Assembly (NCBI GenBank): GCA_031262465.1
Contig: JAISHQ010000041.1
Coordinates: 1 to 35,282, forward strand
DNA from: Rikenellaceae bacterium
GTDB lineage: Bacteria; Bacteroidota; Bacteroidia; Bacteroidales; Rikenellaceae
Direction: 5' to 3'
DNA length: 35,282 nucleotides
The position numbers and the translations under genes are program-made. Positions 8,039 through 17,020 of this stretch are shown in pieces. The notes below the pieces were generated by a model, which saw nothing but the letters and a program-made list of their open reading frames with translations, did not search any database and was not told the DNA's origin. Positions within the stretch are counted from its first letter, which is position 1; each line of letters opens with the position of its first letter.

Positions 8039-9037
8039 CTAATACGCCCTAAATCTTGTATTTGTGATGCGGATGTGTCTCACTTCACCGCTCACCTCTG
8101 ATGTATAGTCGATAGTTTGGGGGATTAGCATTCGGTGATTTCTTCGGTAAATGTATTCGGAATAATCAATAACAACAGTAGCTTTGATATTATCTAATAA
8201 GCCTGAGATTAATAGCGATACTTCGGTACGCAGGAGTGTACGTGTGGCAGGATCCACATACAATAAACTCTGATAAATAAACGAATTATCCTGTTTGGAT
8301 GTATGGGTGACACGGAACTTTTTTATATCGTTCTCTTTGCCTAAATAACCGTATTGATTGTTATAATTTTTTCGATGCAACACCCTGGCCGACGAAGAAA
8401 AAGGCCCTTGGGCAAAACTACCCATAGCATCCCGAACCAGCCTGTCGAGTTTACCGGCCAACTTTGTCGTGTCGTCTGAGGTTTGTATCTCTTTCAATAC
8501 GTGGAAGCGACCGAACTGGGCAAACCGTTCGAATGACTTGTCTCTGACCAAATTCTCGACCCTCAATGTCCCTTTGATTGTTTTCTTTAGCGAGTCTTCT
8601 GTGGTTAGTTCGGCTTCAAAATCGGCCTCTAATATTCCATTAACAGAAACAACATAACTGTTTTTCAACGATTTCGCTAAAAACTTCTCTGCACTGCCTG
8701 TAACAACGACCTCGTCGACCACACCTCCGAATAACGGACTATCATAGAATAACTCACACAAGCCGCTTTCCCGGATTTGCTCGGTATATACCGTGCTGAC
8801 CGAAGGTGTCCCTATATAAGATGCCGAAATGGTGTCTCCCACGGATAATAGGTCGTAAGAAATCCAACCGACTCCCAACGAATCGGTATAGGTCACCGTG
8901 TGACTGTTGATCTCCAAATAGGCATAAGCGAGATATCCTTCCGTATCTTTTACCACCACTTTAAGCCTTTGCTCCCCGGCGGCGGATAGAACCGGAGAAC
9001 ATAAAATCAACAAGAGTAACGCAATAATTTTTTTCAT
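8039..9037 (-). CDS. Exported protein of unknown function
   Basis: A 332-residue protein with a clear signal peptide (MKKIIALLLLILCSPVLSAAG). Residues about 24-100 look like a small beta-sandwich of the carboxypeptidase-regulatory-like type, followed by VVDEVVVTGSA, a linker often seen before TonB-plug domains. No plug or barrel follows. The rest is mixed charged sequence with beta strands in the last 100 residues. I do not recognise a function. It starts 10 nt after the stop of the upstream propeller lipoprotein, so the two are very likely co-transcribed and may act together in the envelope. Base composition is visibly more AT-rich than the flanking fucose and nadA genes, which suggests a different history. 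The stop codon lies 14 nt from the hairpin element. Confidence 0.75.
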   Translation of the reverse strand: MKKIIALLLLILCSPVLSAAGEQRLKVVVKDTEGYLAYAYLEINSHTVTYTDSLGVGWISYDLLSVGDTISASYIGTPSVSTVYTEQIRESGLCELFYDSPLFGGVVDEVVVTGSAEKFLAKSLKNSYVVSVNGILEADFEAELTTEDSLKKTIKGTLRVENLVRDKSFERFAQFGRFHVLKEIQTSDDTTKLAGKLDRLVRDAMGSFAQGPFSSSARVLHRKNYNNQYGYLGKENDIKKFRVTHTSKQDNSFIYQSLLYVDPATRTLLRTEVSLLISGLLDNIKATVVIDYSEYIYRRNHRMLIPQTIDYTSEVSGEVRHIRITNTRFRAY

Positions 9038-9047
9038 AGACTTAACT

Positions 9048-10232
9048 TTATTGGTTGATTTTTCCCCGTTTGGCTATCGCTACGATGGTATTTGTGTTTT
9101 CATTTATCCCGTCGATAAACGTTTTGAACTCGGGAGCAAGGTCGGTCGCATCTTCCGTTGCCTCCAATAATTTGTAAGCCTCCACTACCGAAATGTATCT
9201 ATCCTCGGTGATAATCTCCGGCCAAAAAGCGGGGCCACGCAGCATATCGTCTTCAATTCCAGCCTCACCCGAGGCAGTCACAGCTGAAAATCCCACACCT
9301 GTCGCCTTGTCGAACATAACTCTCGGCGACCCCATCTTAGGATTATAATAGGGTTCACAAGTCAAATAAATGTAATCGTCATCCTCTTGCGCCTTGTTGA
9401 CCTGATAAAAATCGCCCGTCTTTGCAATGAAATCCCTGTGCCAATTCTCCATGCCACCTACATCTGTCGGCTCAGGATACTTGTATCGACCCATATCTAT
9501 CACCGCATGGGTCGCGTAATCCGACCCGTCCATTCGCCAGATGGTGTCGTTATCCTGATACCCCTTAAAATACACCTGATTATTGTGTTTGTAGAAAGGT
9601 TCACGAAATTGTTGGCTCAACATAACTGTATATCCGTTCGTATTAAACAGATTGTGATTTGGAATCCCTCCAAGCGTATCCTTATTGCTGTCTAAAGATA
9701 GGAGTTTATATGTCTGATAGCCGAAAGGAACCGACGAAGCATAAATTAAAGAGTCAGAGACAATCAGTAAATCGTCGTATGTAGACATTTCGACACTGCC
9801 CAAGAAACTACCGTCGAAAGAGTAGTGATATATGGCGGGGTAGCTCATAATCGACACCCGCCGATTCTTTTCATCCACCACGACATCCATCGCGCTGAGA
9901 TACTCTCCCGGCCCACGGCCTATTCTGCCTACCGGACGGATAAAATCGCCAGACATACTAAACTGATAGACCTCCCCCTTGCAAGTCACAAAGATATACT
10001 CCTTCGATACAGCGATATGGACTGCCATTATCACCATTCCGGGCGGGGTCTTGAGTTCTACATATTCGAACGACTCCGCAATGTCGGAGAGTTTGAACTG
10101 TTGTTTGCTTTTGAGTGCATCACTCAATACAATATTATAAATAGAAGATTTATCCTCTTGATTGGTTGTTTTACGATTTCCGCATGAACCAATCAATAGT
10201 AGAAGCGAGATAAAAAAAATAGTATTTCTCAT
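9048..10232 (-). CDS. 6-bladed beta-propeller lipoprotein
   Basis: A 394-residue lipoprotein with signal sequence and lipobox LLIGSC. After it comes ESFEYVELKT, the usual opening of the Bacteroidota '6-bladed beta-propeller' family, then repeated blade-like segments such as YIFVTCKGEVYQFSMSGDFIRPVGRIGRGPGEY and VYFKGYQDNDTIWRM. These NHL-like proteins are surface or periplasmic and are thought to bind ligands or partners; no enzyme motif is visible. The start is the ATG at 10232; the codon three bases upstream is GTG. It lies 23 nt downstream of nadA on the same strand, so read-through from nadA is possible although no functional link is obvious. Lower GC than neighbours, like its partner at 8039. 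Confidence 0.82.
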   Translation of the reverse strand: MRNTIFFISLLLLIGSCGNRKTTNQEDKSSIYNIVLSDALKSKQQFKLSDIAESFEYVELKTPPGMVIMAVHIAVSKEYIFVTCKGEVYQFSMSGDFIRPVGRIGRGPGEYLSAMDVVVDEKNRRVSIMSYPAIYHYSFDGSFLGSVEMSTYDDLLIVSDSLIYASSVPFGYQTYKLLSLDSNKDTLGGIPNHNLFNTNGYTVMLSQQFREPFYKHNNQVYFKGYQDNDTIWRMDGSDYATHAVIDMGRYKYPEPTDVGGMENWHRDFIAKTGDFYQVNKAQEDDDYIYLTCEPYYNPKMGSPRVMFDKATGVGFSAVTASGEAGIEDDMLRGPAFWPEIITEDRYISVVEAYKLLEATEDATDLAPEFKTFIDGINENTNTIVAIAKRGKINQ

Positions 10233-10255
10233 CACAAGAGTCTGTTTACATGATT

Positions 10256-11251
10256 TTAAATCTCCAACATCCGCCGGATTGACTTTTCAGCCTTTTGTCT
10301 TAGGGCTTCGGGGACTGTAATTTCCGGCAGTTCGTATTTTAGGGTCAGGTAGATTTTTTTCAGCGAAATCAGCTTCATAAAGGCGCAATCGTTACATCCA
10401 CACATCGAATCCATCGGTGGCGCGGCGATCAATGTTTTCTGTGGGAGAGACTTGCGCATCTGGTGTAAAATACCCGACTCGGTCGCCACGATGTACGTAT
10501 CTGCCGTGTCGGTTTGGGCGAAACGAAGGATACCCGCCGTGGAGCCGACGTAATCGGCAATCAGCTGGATCGGCTTTTTACACTCGGGATGCACCAAGAT
10601 TTTGGCCTGCGGAAACTCTTTTTTCAGCTCCAAAATACGTTCCAATGAAAATTCCTCGTGGACGTGGCACGCTCCATCCCAAATCAACATATTTTCCCGC
10701 CCGGTCACCTGCCGGATGTAGTTGCCCAAATTGCGATCCGGGCCAAAAATCAGGGGTTGATCCGCCGGAATGCTCTCGACCACCTGCACCGCATTACTGG
10801 AGGTACACACCACATCGGTCAACGCCTTGATCTGGGCGCTGGTATTCACGTAACTAACGACCGTGTGGCCGGGATGTTCGGCGATAAACCGTTCAAAATC
10901 GGCCGGTTTACAGGAATCAGCCAACGAACAACCGGCATTCAGGTCAGGGATCAACACCTTTTTCTGCGGAGAGAGAATTTTTGCCGTCTCCCCCATGAAA
11001 TGAACCCCGGCAAAGAGGATGATATCCGCCTCTGTATCAGCCGCCTGCTGAGAAAGCGCCAAGCTGTCACCCACAAAATCGGCGATGTCCTGCACCTCGG
11101 GCACCATGTAGTAATGGGCCAAAATAATCGCATTCTTCTCGCGCTTCAGCCGCGCGATCTCCTGAGCCAAATCCAACGCCGGATCAACCTCCTGACGGAT
11201 AAATCCCTCGTTCGATACCTGGTCTATTAAAGCCGTATTTTTATTCTCCAT
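10256..11251 (-). CDS. nadA: Quinolinate synthase A
   Basis: A 331-residue cytoplasmic enzyme that condenses iminoaspartate with dihydroxyacetone phosphate to quinolinate in de novo NAD synthesis. The family is clear from AHYYMVPEVQDIADFVGDS near residues 45-63 and SYVNTSAQIKALTDVVCTSSNA. The three cluster-binding cysteines expected for the [4Fe-4S] centre are present: Cys108 (NAGCSLADSC), Cys195 (WDGACHVHE) and a cysteine of MCGCNDCAF (Cys289 is the best match). Length is normal. The ATG at 11251 (MENKN) is preferred over the GTG-started extension to 11296. A TAAATTTG box sits only 3 nt before this ATG (11255-11262, minus strand), so either the transcript is leaderless or that box is accidental. 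nadB and nadC are not in the window. Confidence 0.96.
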   Translation of the reverse strand: MENKNTALIDQVSNEGFIRQEVDPALDLAQEIARLKREKNAIILAHYYMVPEVQDIADFVGDSLALSQQAADTEADIILFAGVHFMGETAKILSPQKKVLIPDLNAGCSLADSCKPADFERFIAEHPGHTVVSYVNTSAQIKALTDVVCTSSNAVQVVESIPADQPLIFGPDRNLGNYIRQVTGRENMLIWDGACHVHEEFSLERILELKKEFPQAKILVHPECKKPIQLIADYVGSTAGILRFAQTDTADTYIVATESGILHQMRKSLPQKTLIAAPPMDSMCGCNDCAFMKLISLKKIYLTLKYELPEITVPEALRQKAEKSIRRMLEI

Positions 11252-11296
11252 AGTCAAATTTAATTCAAAGTTTTCCTCACGCACCTCATTACACAC

Positions 11297-11736
11297 CTCA
11301 TTATTCTTTTATTTACTTCTTTATTTAAATTTAAACTAATAATAAGAATAATAGCTGTTGATGGTGTGGAAAAAACCATTTTTTCCCTTTGCAAAATTGG
11401 TTATTAAAGTTTTAAAAACAATTTTTTTACCCCTTTAATTTCACTAAACCACACCCATTATTTGCTTTACACCCATTATTAACAACGGTTAATAATAATT
11501 ATCCACACATCAATTTTTCTTTTTTATCTGAAAATCCAACCCCAAACCTGTCAATTTTTTCACCGTCGTTTTCCAATAAATAAATTTGGAAAATTCATCC
11601 CCTTTCGAGTATAAAAATCCCAACCCAAATTCCTAACCCCAACCACCCCCTTTTTTCTTTTTTCAACCGACAATTTATCCCCAACTTATTCCGCCTTTTT
11701 TTCTGGTTTTCCTCCACTTATTAACAATCCTTTTTA
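11297..11736. other. G-poor AT-rich intergenic region with DnaA-box-like sites
   Basis: No gene is seen. The plus strand is dominated by T, A and C with very few G. It contains TTATCCACA (11499-11507, exact DnaA-box consensus), TTTTCCACA on the minus strand (11365-11373), TTATCCCCA (11675-11683, one mismatch), and TTATTAACA twice (11476-11484 and 11718-11726). A 9-bp palindrome ATTATTAAC-AACG-GTTAATAAT is at 11475-11496, and the 12-mer ACACCCATTATT is repeated directly at 11451 and 11469. It separates nadA (minus) from folC (plus). It could be a replication origin or simply a long promoter/leader region; see the finding. Confidence 0.4.
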
Positions 11737-11780
11737 GCCTTCGACTGCGACTTTCTAAAAGTCGCAGTTCAAGGCGGGGA
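11737..11780. repeat. Solo end-module of the hairpin element family
   Basis: A single hairpin, GCCTTCGACTGCGACTTT / AAAAGTCGCAGTTCAAGGC, followed by GGGG. The left part matches the outer end of copies A and C (GCCTTTGACTGCGACTTTT), and the AGTTCAAGGCGGG tail matches 7980-7994 of copy A. It is isolated, 29 nt upstream of the folC promoter box, and is either a fragment or the minimal mobile unit. Confidence 0.75.
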
Positions 11781-11808
11781 GAGGCCGACTGAATGTTGGA
11801 TTTTTCCG

Positions 11809-11816
11809 TAACTTTG
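11809..11816 (+). promoter_or_regulatory. Bacteroidota -7 box for folC
   Basis: TAACTTTG, a perfect TAnnTTTG match, ends 7 nt before an ATG at 11824 and 19 nt before the preferred ATG at 11836. The short distance is one reason to prefer 11836 as the folC start. Confidence 0.55.
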
Positions 11817-11835
11817 TGTTTTTATGGAGAAAAGC

Positions 11836-13140
11836 ATGACTTACGACGAGACGATAGATTTTCTGTACGGTTCTTTGCCTGTTTTTCAGCAGGTTGGGGC
11901 GGCGGGATATAAGCCGGGGTTGGAGACTATCCGCCGGTTCGATGCTTATTTTGACCACCCTCACGGCAAGTTTCACACGATTCACGTGGCGGGAACCAAC
12001 GGCAAAGGCTCTGTCAGCCATGCCCTTGCGGCTATTTTGCAAGAGGCGGGGTATAAAACCGGGCTTTACACCTCTCCGCACCTGCTCGATTTTCGGGAGC
12101 GCATCAAGGTCAACGGGACGATGATTCCTCAAGATAAGGTGGTTGCGTTTGTTGAAAAACACGGGAATATGATAGAGGAGATCAATCCGTCGTTTTTTGA
12201 GATGACGGTGGCGATGGCTTTTGACTATTTTGCCCGACAGGGGGTTGATGTCGCTGTGGTTGAGGTCGGTATGGGCGGACGGCTCGATGCGACCAACATC
12301 ATTACGCCTTTATTGAGCGTGATTACCAACATCAGCCACGACCACGGGCAGTATTTGGGGGATACCTTGGAGCAGATTGCGGCTGAAAAGGCCGGGATCA
12401 TTAAGGCTGGCGTTCAGGTGGTTATCGGCGAGACACAGCCCGAAACCGCTCCGGTTTTTACCCGCATTGCCGCCGAGCGGGAGGCTCCGATTTGCTTTGC
12501 GGATCAACGGTTTGAAACGGTTTCGCAGGAGATACACCTGTACGATCAGGATATTGTAATAAAAAATACAGAAACAGGCGTTTTAACCACCTATCGCTTG
12601 GATTTACCGGGCATCTACCAGACCAAAAACCTGAAAACGGTTTTGGCTTCCGTGGAGGCTTTGAACCGCGCGGGGGTGTTGATCCTTTCGGAACAAGCCC
12701 TGAAGCAGGGATTGGCTTCAGCGGCTCACTTGACGGGGCTTTCGGGCCGTTGGCAGGTGCTGGCCGAGAGGCCATTAGTCGTTGCCGACACGGGGCATAA
12801 CGAGGCGGGTCTGCGCGAGGTGATGGAGCAACTCCGCCGGACACCGCACAACCGGCTTTTTGTGGTCTTCGGAGTGGTTAATGACAAAGATTTGTCCCGC
12901 GTGTGGCCGCTGTTGCCCCGGGAGGCTTATTATCTTTTTACGCAGGCGACTATCGAGCGGGCGTTGAATGCCAATGTGTTAGCACAGCAGGCTTTCGATA
13001 GAGGGTTTACCGGCGAGGTGATTCCCTCGATTCCGGCGGCGGTTCATCGCGCTCAGGCGCTTGCCGCCCCCGATGACCTGATTTTTATCGGGGGGAGTAC
13101 GTTTACAGTGGCCGAAGCCCTATCGGTAGGGGGCCTCTAA
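11836..13140 (+). CDS. folC: Folylpolyglutamate / dihydrofolate synthase
   Basis: A 434-residue Mur-ligase-family enzyme that adds glutamate to dihydropteroate and to folates in the cytoplasm. The ATP P-loop is GTNGKGS (residues 53-59). TSPHLLDFRERI, VEVGMGGRLDATN, ISHDHGQYLGDTLEQIAAEKAGIIK and the C-terminal DTGHNEAG follow in the order expected. Length is normal. The start at 11836 (MTYDETIDFLYGSLPVFQ) aligns with the usual start of Bacteroidota homologues and leaves a short leader after the promoter box; the ATG at 11824 would add four residues (MEKS). The plus strand is clearly G-rich here, in contrast to the gap upstream. A weak GGCC...GGCC hairpin spans the stop codon. Confidence 0.95.
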   Translation: MTYDETIDFLYGSLPVFQQVGAAGYKPGLETIRRFDAYFDHPHGKFHTIHVAGTNGKGSVSHALAAILQEAGYKTGLYTSPHLLDFRERIKVNGTMIPQDKVVAFVEKHGNMIEEINPSFFEMTVAMAFDYFARQGVDVAVVEVGMGGRLDATNIITPLLSVITNISHDHGQYLGDTLEQIAAEKAGIIKAGVQVVIGETQPETAPVFTRIAAEREAPICFADQRFETVSQEIHLYDQDIVIKNTETGVLTTYRLDLPGIYQTKNLKTVLASVEALNRAGVLILSEQALKQGLASAAHLTGLSGRWQVLAERPLVVADTGHNEAGLREVMEQLRRTPHNRLFVVFGVVNDKDLSRVWPLLPREAYYLFTQATIERALNANVLAQQAFDRGFTGEVIPSIPAAVHRAQALAAPDDLIFIGGSTFTVAEALSVGGL

Positions 13141-13208
13141 AAGGCCAAACTTGTTTTTATTCACGCATAAAAATAGTGGCTGGCTGAAGCGATCTCAACT
13201 TTTATGTT

Positions 13209-13216
13209 TATTTTTG
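13209..13216 (+). promoter_or_regulatory. Bacteroidota -7 box for glnS
   Basis: TATTTTTG matches TAnnTTTG, is followed by CC, and lies 35 nt upstream of the glnS ATG. No clear -33 TTTG is found at standard spacing. Confidence 0.5.
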
Positions 13217-13251
13217 CCTTTTAATCAGACTCTTTTAAAAATAGGATAATC

Positions 13252-14934
13252 ATGAGTGATATTAGTGAAGCAGGGACGATCAACGAAAAACCGTTGAATT
13301 TTTTGGAAGAGATTATCGAGAACGACTTAGCCAATGGGATGGAGGCGATTCAAACTCGTTTCCCACCCGAGCCGAACGGCTATCTGCATATCGGTCACGC
13401 TAAGGCAATTAGCATCGACTTTGGGCTGGCCAAGAAGTACGGCGGCAAGTGCAACCTGCGCTTCGACGACACCAATCCGGTCAAGGAGGATGTGGAATAC
13501 GTCGATTCGATCAAGGACGACATTCGCTGGCTCGGCTTTGAATGGGCGGGCGAATATTATGCCTCGGATTACTTTGAACAGCTGTACGATTGGGCTGTCG
13601 AGCTGATCCGGCAGGGCAAGGCTTATGTCGACGATCAGTCGCAGGAGGAGATACGCCTCACCCGGGGAACTGTCACTGTTCCAGGCAAAAACAGCCCGTG
13701 GCGCGAGCGGAGCGTAGAGGAAAACCTCGACCTCTTTGCGCGAATGCGAGCCGGCGAGTTTCCCGATGGGTCGAAGGTTCTGCGCGCCAAAATCGACATG
13801 GCCCACCCTAATATGATGTTGCGTGACCCGCTGATGTACAGAATTTTACACGCTTCTCATCACCGCACGGGCGACAAATGGTGTATCTACCCCATGTACG
13901 ACTACGCGCACGGCGAGTCCGACTCGATCGAAAAGGTGACGCACTCGATGTGTACGCTTGAGTTCGACATCCACCGCCCGCTGTACGATTGGTTTATCCG
14001 CGAACTGGCCATTTACCCCAGCCACCAATACGAATTTGCCCGCCTGAACCTCACGTACACCGTGATGAGCAAGCGGAAATTGTTACAATTGGTACAAGAA
14101 GGCATCGTTTCCGGCTGGGACGATCCCCGGATGCCGACCCTTGTCGGAATACGCCGTCGGGGCTATTCGGCGCAAGGGTTATTGAACTTTGTCGAACGGG
14201 TCGGCGTGGCCAAACGCGATAACTTGATCGACCTCGGCCTGTTGGAGTACTCCGTTCGGGAGGATTTGAACAAGAAGGCTTTGCGCCGAATGGCGGTGCT
14301 CGATCCGCTTAAAGTGGTGATTACCAACTATCCGGAAGGTGCTGTCGAGGAGGTGCAAGCGGTCAATAACCCCGAGGATCCGACCAGTGGCACTCGTCCG
14401 GTGCCCTTTACCCGCGAGCTTTACATCGAGCGCAGTGACTTTATGGAAGAGCCGCCCAAGAAATATTTCCGCCTCTCGCCCGGCAAGGAGGTACGTTTGC
14501 GCTATGGCTACATTATCCGGTGCGACGAGGTGATTAAAGATGCTGAGGGTCAGGTTGTTGAGCTTCGTTGCAGTTACGATGCCGAGTCGGCTCACGGCGG
14601 TTCGTCCGACGGGCGAAAAATCAAGGGCATCATCCATTGGGTGTCGGTTCAGCACACCGTACCCGCCGAAATTCGCCTCTTCGACCGCCTATTCCTCAAG
14701 GAGGACATGGGCAACATGGAGGAGGGCAAAGAGTTCAAAGATTACCTGAACCCCGACTCGCTGAGGGTCGTGACCGGCTACATGGAACCCGCTCTGCAAA
14801 ATGCCCTGCCCGGCGACACCTTCCAATTCGAGCGGATGGGCTATTTTACCAAAGACAAGGACTCGACCGCCGACAGCCCCGTCTTTAACCGCACGGTCAC
14901 CCTCAAAGACTCCTGGGCGAAACTATCCGAGTAA
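13252..14934 (+). CDS. glnS: Glutaminyl-tRNA synthetase
   Basis: A 560-residue class I aminoacyl-tRNA synthetase that charges tRNA-Gln with glutamine. The HIGH signature is at residues 46-49 ([10 protein letters not shown]) and the KMSKS equivalent is VMSKR at 271-275. RFPPEPNG before HIGH, RFDDTNP after it, and [24 protein letters not shown] mark GlnRS rather than GluRS. The C-terminal half is the two-barrel anticodon-binding domain ([19 protein letters not shown] and [20 protein letters not shown]). Length and domain order are normal. It lies 111 nt after folC with its own promoter box, and it converges on ubiE with only 45 nt between the two stop codons. Confidence 0.97.
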   Translation: MSDISEAGTINEKPLNFLEEIIENDLANGMEAIQTRFPPEPNGYLHIGHAKAISIDFGLAKKYGGKCNLRFDDTNPVKEDVEYVDSIKDDIRWLGFEWAGEYYASDYFEQLYDWAVELIRQGKAYVDDQSQEEIRLTRGTVTVPGKNSPWRERSVEENLDLFARMRAGEFPDGSKVLRAKIDMAHPNMMLRDPLMYRILHASHHRTGDKWCIYPMYDYAHGESDSIEKVTHSMCTLEFDIHRPLYDWFIRELAIYPSHQYEFARLNLTYTVMSKRKLLQLVQEGIVSGWDDPRMPTLVGIRRRGYSAQGLLNFVERVGVAKRDNLIDLGLLEYSVREDLNKKALRRMAVLDPLKVVITNYPEGAVEEVQAVNNPEDPTSGTRPVPFTRELYIERSDFMEEPPKKYFRLSPGKEVRLRYGYIIRCDEVIKDAEGQVVELRCSYDAESAHGGSSDGRKIKGIIHWVSVQHTVPAEIRLFDRLFLKEDMGNMEEGKEFKDYLNPDSLRVVTGYMEPALQNALPGDTFQFERMGYFTKDKDSTADSPVFNRTVTLKDSWAKLSE

Positions 14935-14979
14935 TAAAACCGAGGATATAGAAGAATCGGACAAATTCAATCGAAAGAT

Positions 14980-15720
14980 TCAGGCTTGTTTTTCCCCTCG
15001 GTAGAGGATAGTCAGCCCTCGGGTCAGGGGGGTTTGGGTCAGGGCGGTGAATCCGGCTTGTTGCATCAGGGTGGCGAAGCGGTCGCTGGAGGGAAAGTCT
15101 TCGACCGACCGTTGCAGGTAGCGGTAGGCCTTGTATTCGCCCGTGAGGAGGCCGCCGATAAAGGGGAGCATCCGGCGGAAATAGAAGTGATAGAGTGCCC
15201 CGAAAAGCGTTCCCCGGGGCATGGCAAATTCGAGGATATGGACGCTTCCGCCGGGGGAGAGTACCCGGTACATTTCGGCCAGCCCCGCCGGGATGTTCTC
15301 GAAATTGCGAATCCCGAACCCAATGGTGACCGCCTCGAAAGCCTCAGTGGCGAAGGGCAGGTGTTCGCCGTCGCCCTCGATCATTGCGGCGACATTCGTC
15401 AGCCTTTTTTTCTCGATTTTGCGCCGCCCGATGGCCAGCATATCGGCCGAAAGGTCGACTCCGGTGACGGTTGCCGTGGGTATGGCGCGCGCCAGCCCGA
15501 GAGCCAGATCGCCCGTTCCGGTGGCCACGTCGAGCACACTTTTGGGGTGTCGGGCGACGACCTGCGCCACCGTTTTTTTGCGCCAATAGCGGTCAATTCC
15601 GAACGAAAGCAGGCGGTTCAGCAGGTCGTACCGAAAGGCGATCCGGTTGAACATCGTCCGCACCTGCTCCTTTTTCGCGGCGTTTTCGTCGTAAGGTTTT
15701 ATCGTATTGATAGTCTGCAT
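14980..15720 (-). CDS. ubiE: Demethylmenaquinone C-methyltransferase
   Basis: A 246-residue SAM-dependent methyltransferase of the UbiE/MenG family, which makes menaquinone from demethylmenaquinone. VLDVATGTGDLALGLA is the SAM-binding motif I. VTIGFGIRNFENIPAGLAEMYRVLSPGG is the family signature, and the N-terminal YDLLNRLLSFGIDRYWR is typical. In a menaquinone-using anaerobe the menaquinone step (menG) is the relevant one. The ATG at 15720 begins 2 nt after the stop of the upstream permease; a longer frame to 15948 would overlap that gene and is rejected. The plus strand is G-rich here even though the gene is on the minus strand. Confidence 0.95.
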   Translation of the reverse strand: MQTINTIKPYDENAAKKEQVRTMFNRIAFRYDLLNRLLSFGIDRYWRKKTVAQVVARHPKSVLDVATGTGDLALGLARAIPTATVTGVDLSADMLAIGRRKIEKKRLTNVAAMIEGDGEHLPFATEAFEAVTIGFGIRNFENIPAGLAEMYRVLSPGGSVHILEFAMPRGTLFGALYHFYFRRMLPFIGGLLTGEYKAYRYLQRSVEDFPSSDRFATLMQQAGFTALTQTPLTRGLTILYRGEKQA

Positions 15721-15722
15721 AA

Positions 15723-16970
15723 TTAGTCGAACCGAATGGTTTTTTCGGGTAAAATGCCGGAGACGATCCGCGCCGGCAGGGTCTGGGTCAGGACGATCAC
15801 GGCCAGCACCCCGAGGTTCAGCGCGCCGACAATCGCCCAGGGGATGTGGATCGGCACGGTGGTCAGGAAATAGCCGTCGGCGTTGAGAGTCAGCCACCCG
15901 GTTTGCTGTTGTAACAGGCAGATTGCCAACCCAATGGCGTTGCCCCAAATCATGCCCCGCAGGGCGATGCGCGCCGAGCGGTAGATGAAAATGCGCTGAA
16001 TGGCCCCGTCGTTCATGCCCAAGGCTTTCAGGATGCCGATCATCGACGTTTTTTCCAACAGGATAATCAGCATGGCGGCGATCATGTTAAAGACCGCGAC
16101 CAAGAGCATTACAATGATGATAATCAGTGCGTTGAGGTCATGCGTGTCGAGCCAATCGAAGATCAGCGGGTTGCTCTCCCGCAGGTTGGTCACCGTGAGC
16201 GGGTCGATGATTCGGTCGCTCATGCCGAGCAATAGGTCGTAAATCTGGTCGCTGAACTCGTCGAGGCGGTCGAAGTCGGTCGTCATGATCTCGAAGCCCG
16301 AAATTTGATCGGCCTCCCACCGATTCAGCCGCTGGACGTTGCGTATATCGGTCAGTAACAACAGGTTATCGATGTCTTGCATATCGGTTTCGTACAGCCC
16401 CGCAATTTTATATTGATCCCGGCGCGGCGGCTGTTGCAGGAACATCAGCTCGATCCGATCGCCCACGGCCAACTTCATCGCCTCGGCCAACCGCTTGGAG
16501 AGCAAAATCTCCTTGTTGCGCACCGAATCGCTCACGGTCGGCAACACCCCCTCGACCAGCGCGCGCTCGAAAAAACGCCAATCGAAATCACCGCCGACCC
16601 CCTTCAGCAGGATGCCCTGAAACGACTCGTCGCTCCGTAGGATGCCTGGCACCTGGGCATAACGGTGCATACTCCCGAATCCGGGGAGCTGTTCAATCCC
16701 GGTCAAAAAGGGCTGATGAGCCGAAATGGGGGCGCTTTCCGAGCTGTTCGAGCCTTCGAAACGGGTGATCTGCACGTGCGACATGACCCCGGTCAGTTTG
16801 GCCGTGATCTCCCGTTTGAAGCCGAAGATCACCCCTAAGGCGAAGATCATCACCGCCAGCCCGATCGCCACGCTGAGGGTCGCGATCCGCATCATCACGC
16901 TGTTTTTCCGCCCGCCCTGCCCCGCTCGCAACCGCTTGGCCAAAAAATAAGGGGTATTGACTTTTGTCAT
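15723..16970 (-). CDS. FtsX-family ABC transporter permease, LolC/E-like
   Basis: A 415-residue inner-membrane protein. It has one N-terminal membrane helix (IATLSVAIGLAVMIFALGVIFGF, about residues 29-52), a periplasmic domain of about 220 residues, then three C-terminal helices (ALIIIIVMLLVAVFNMIAAMLIILLEKT; the MIWGNAIGLAICLL region; the IPWAIVGALNLGVLAVIVL region). That topology and the LLEKTSMIGILKALGM signature fit the FtsX/MacB permease fold, and the length fits LolC/LolE, which extract lipoproteins from the inner membrane with the ATPase LolD. No ATPase gene is adjacent. It is probably the first gene of a two-gene unit with ubiE. A near-match -7 box (TTACTTTG, minus strand 16989-16996) lies 18 nt upstream. 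Confidence 0.85.
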   Translation of the reverse strand: MTKVNTPYFLAKRLRAGQGGRKNSVMMRIATLSVAIGLAVMIFALGVIFGFKREITAKLTGVMSHVQITRFEGSNSSESAPISAHQPFLTGIEQLPGFGSMHRYAQVPGILRSDESFQGILLKGVGGDFDWRFFERALVEGVLPTVSDSVRNKEILLSKRLAEAMKLAVGDRIELMFLQQPPRRDQYKIAGLYETDMQDIDNLLLLTDIRNVQRLNRWEADQISGFEIMTTDFDRLDEFSDQIYDLLLGMSDRIIDPLTVTNLRESNPLIFDWLDTHDLNALIIIIVMLLVAVFNMIAAMLIILLEKTSMIGILKALGMNDGAIQRIFIYRSARIALRGMIWGNAIGLAICLLQQQTGWLTLNADGYFLTTVPIHIPWAIVGALNLGVLAVIVLTQTLPARIVSGILPEKTIRFD

Positions 16971-17008
16971 GTCGATAGTTTCTGCTTACAAAGTAACGGA
17001 AAAAAAGG

Positions 17009-17016
17009 TACATTTG
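17009..17016 (+). promoter_or_regulatory. Bacteroidota -7 box for the VanX-like gene
   Basis: TACATTTG matches TAnnTTTG perfectly. It ends only 4 nt before the ATG at 17021, so the transcript would start at or next to the first codon. The region also carries the weaker opposite-strand box for the permease at 16989-16996. Confidence 0.5.
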
Positions 17017-17020
17017 TTCC

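Noticed and set aside
7571-8101. 176-codon plus-strand open frame covering most of element A
   Set aside because: It follows the hairpin repeat sequence, overlaps the opposite-strand gene at 8039, has no recognisable domain, and the equivalent frame is not intact in copy C.
14980-15948. 322-codon reading of ubiE with a start at 15948
   Set aside because: The extra 76 residues overlap the permease gene and do not belong to the UbiE family; the ATG at 15720 gives the normal protein.
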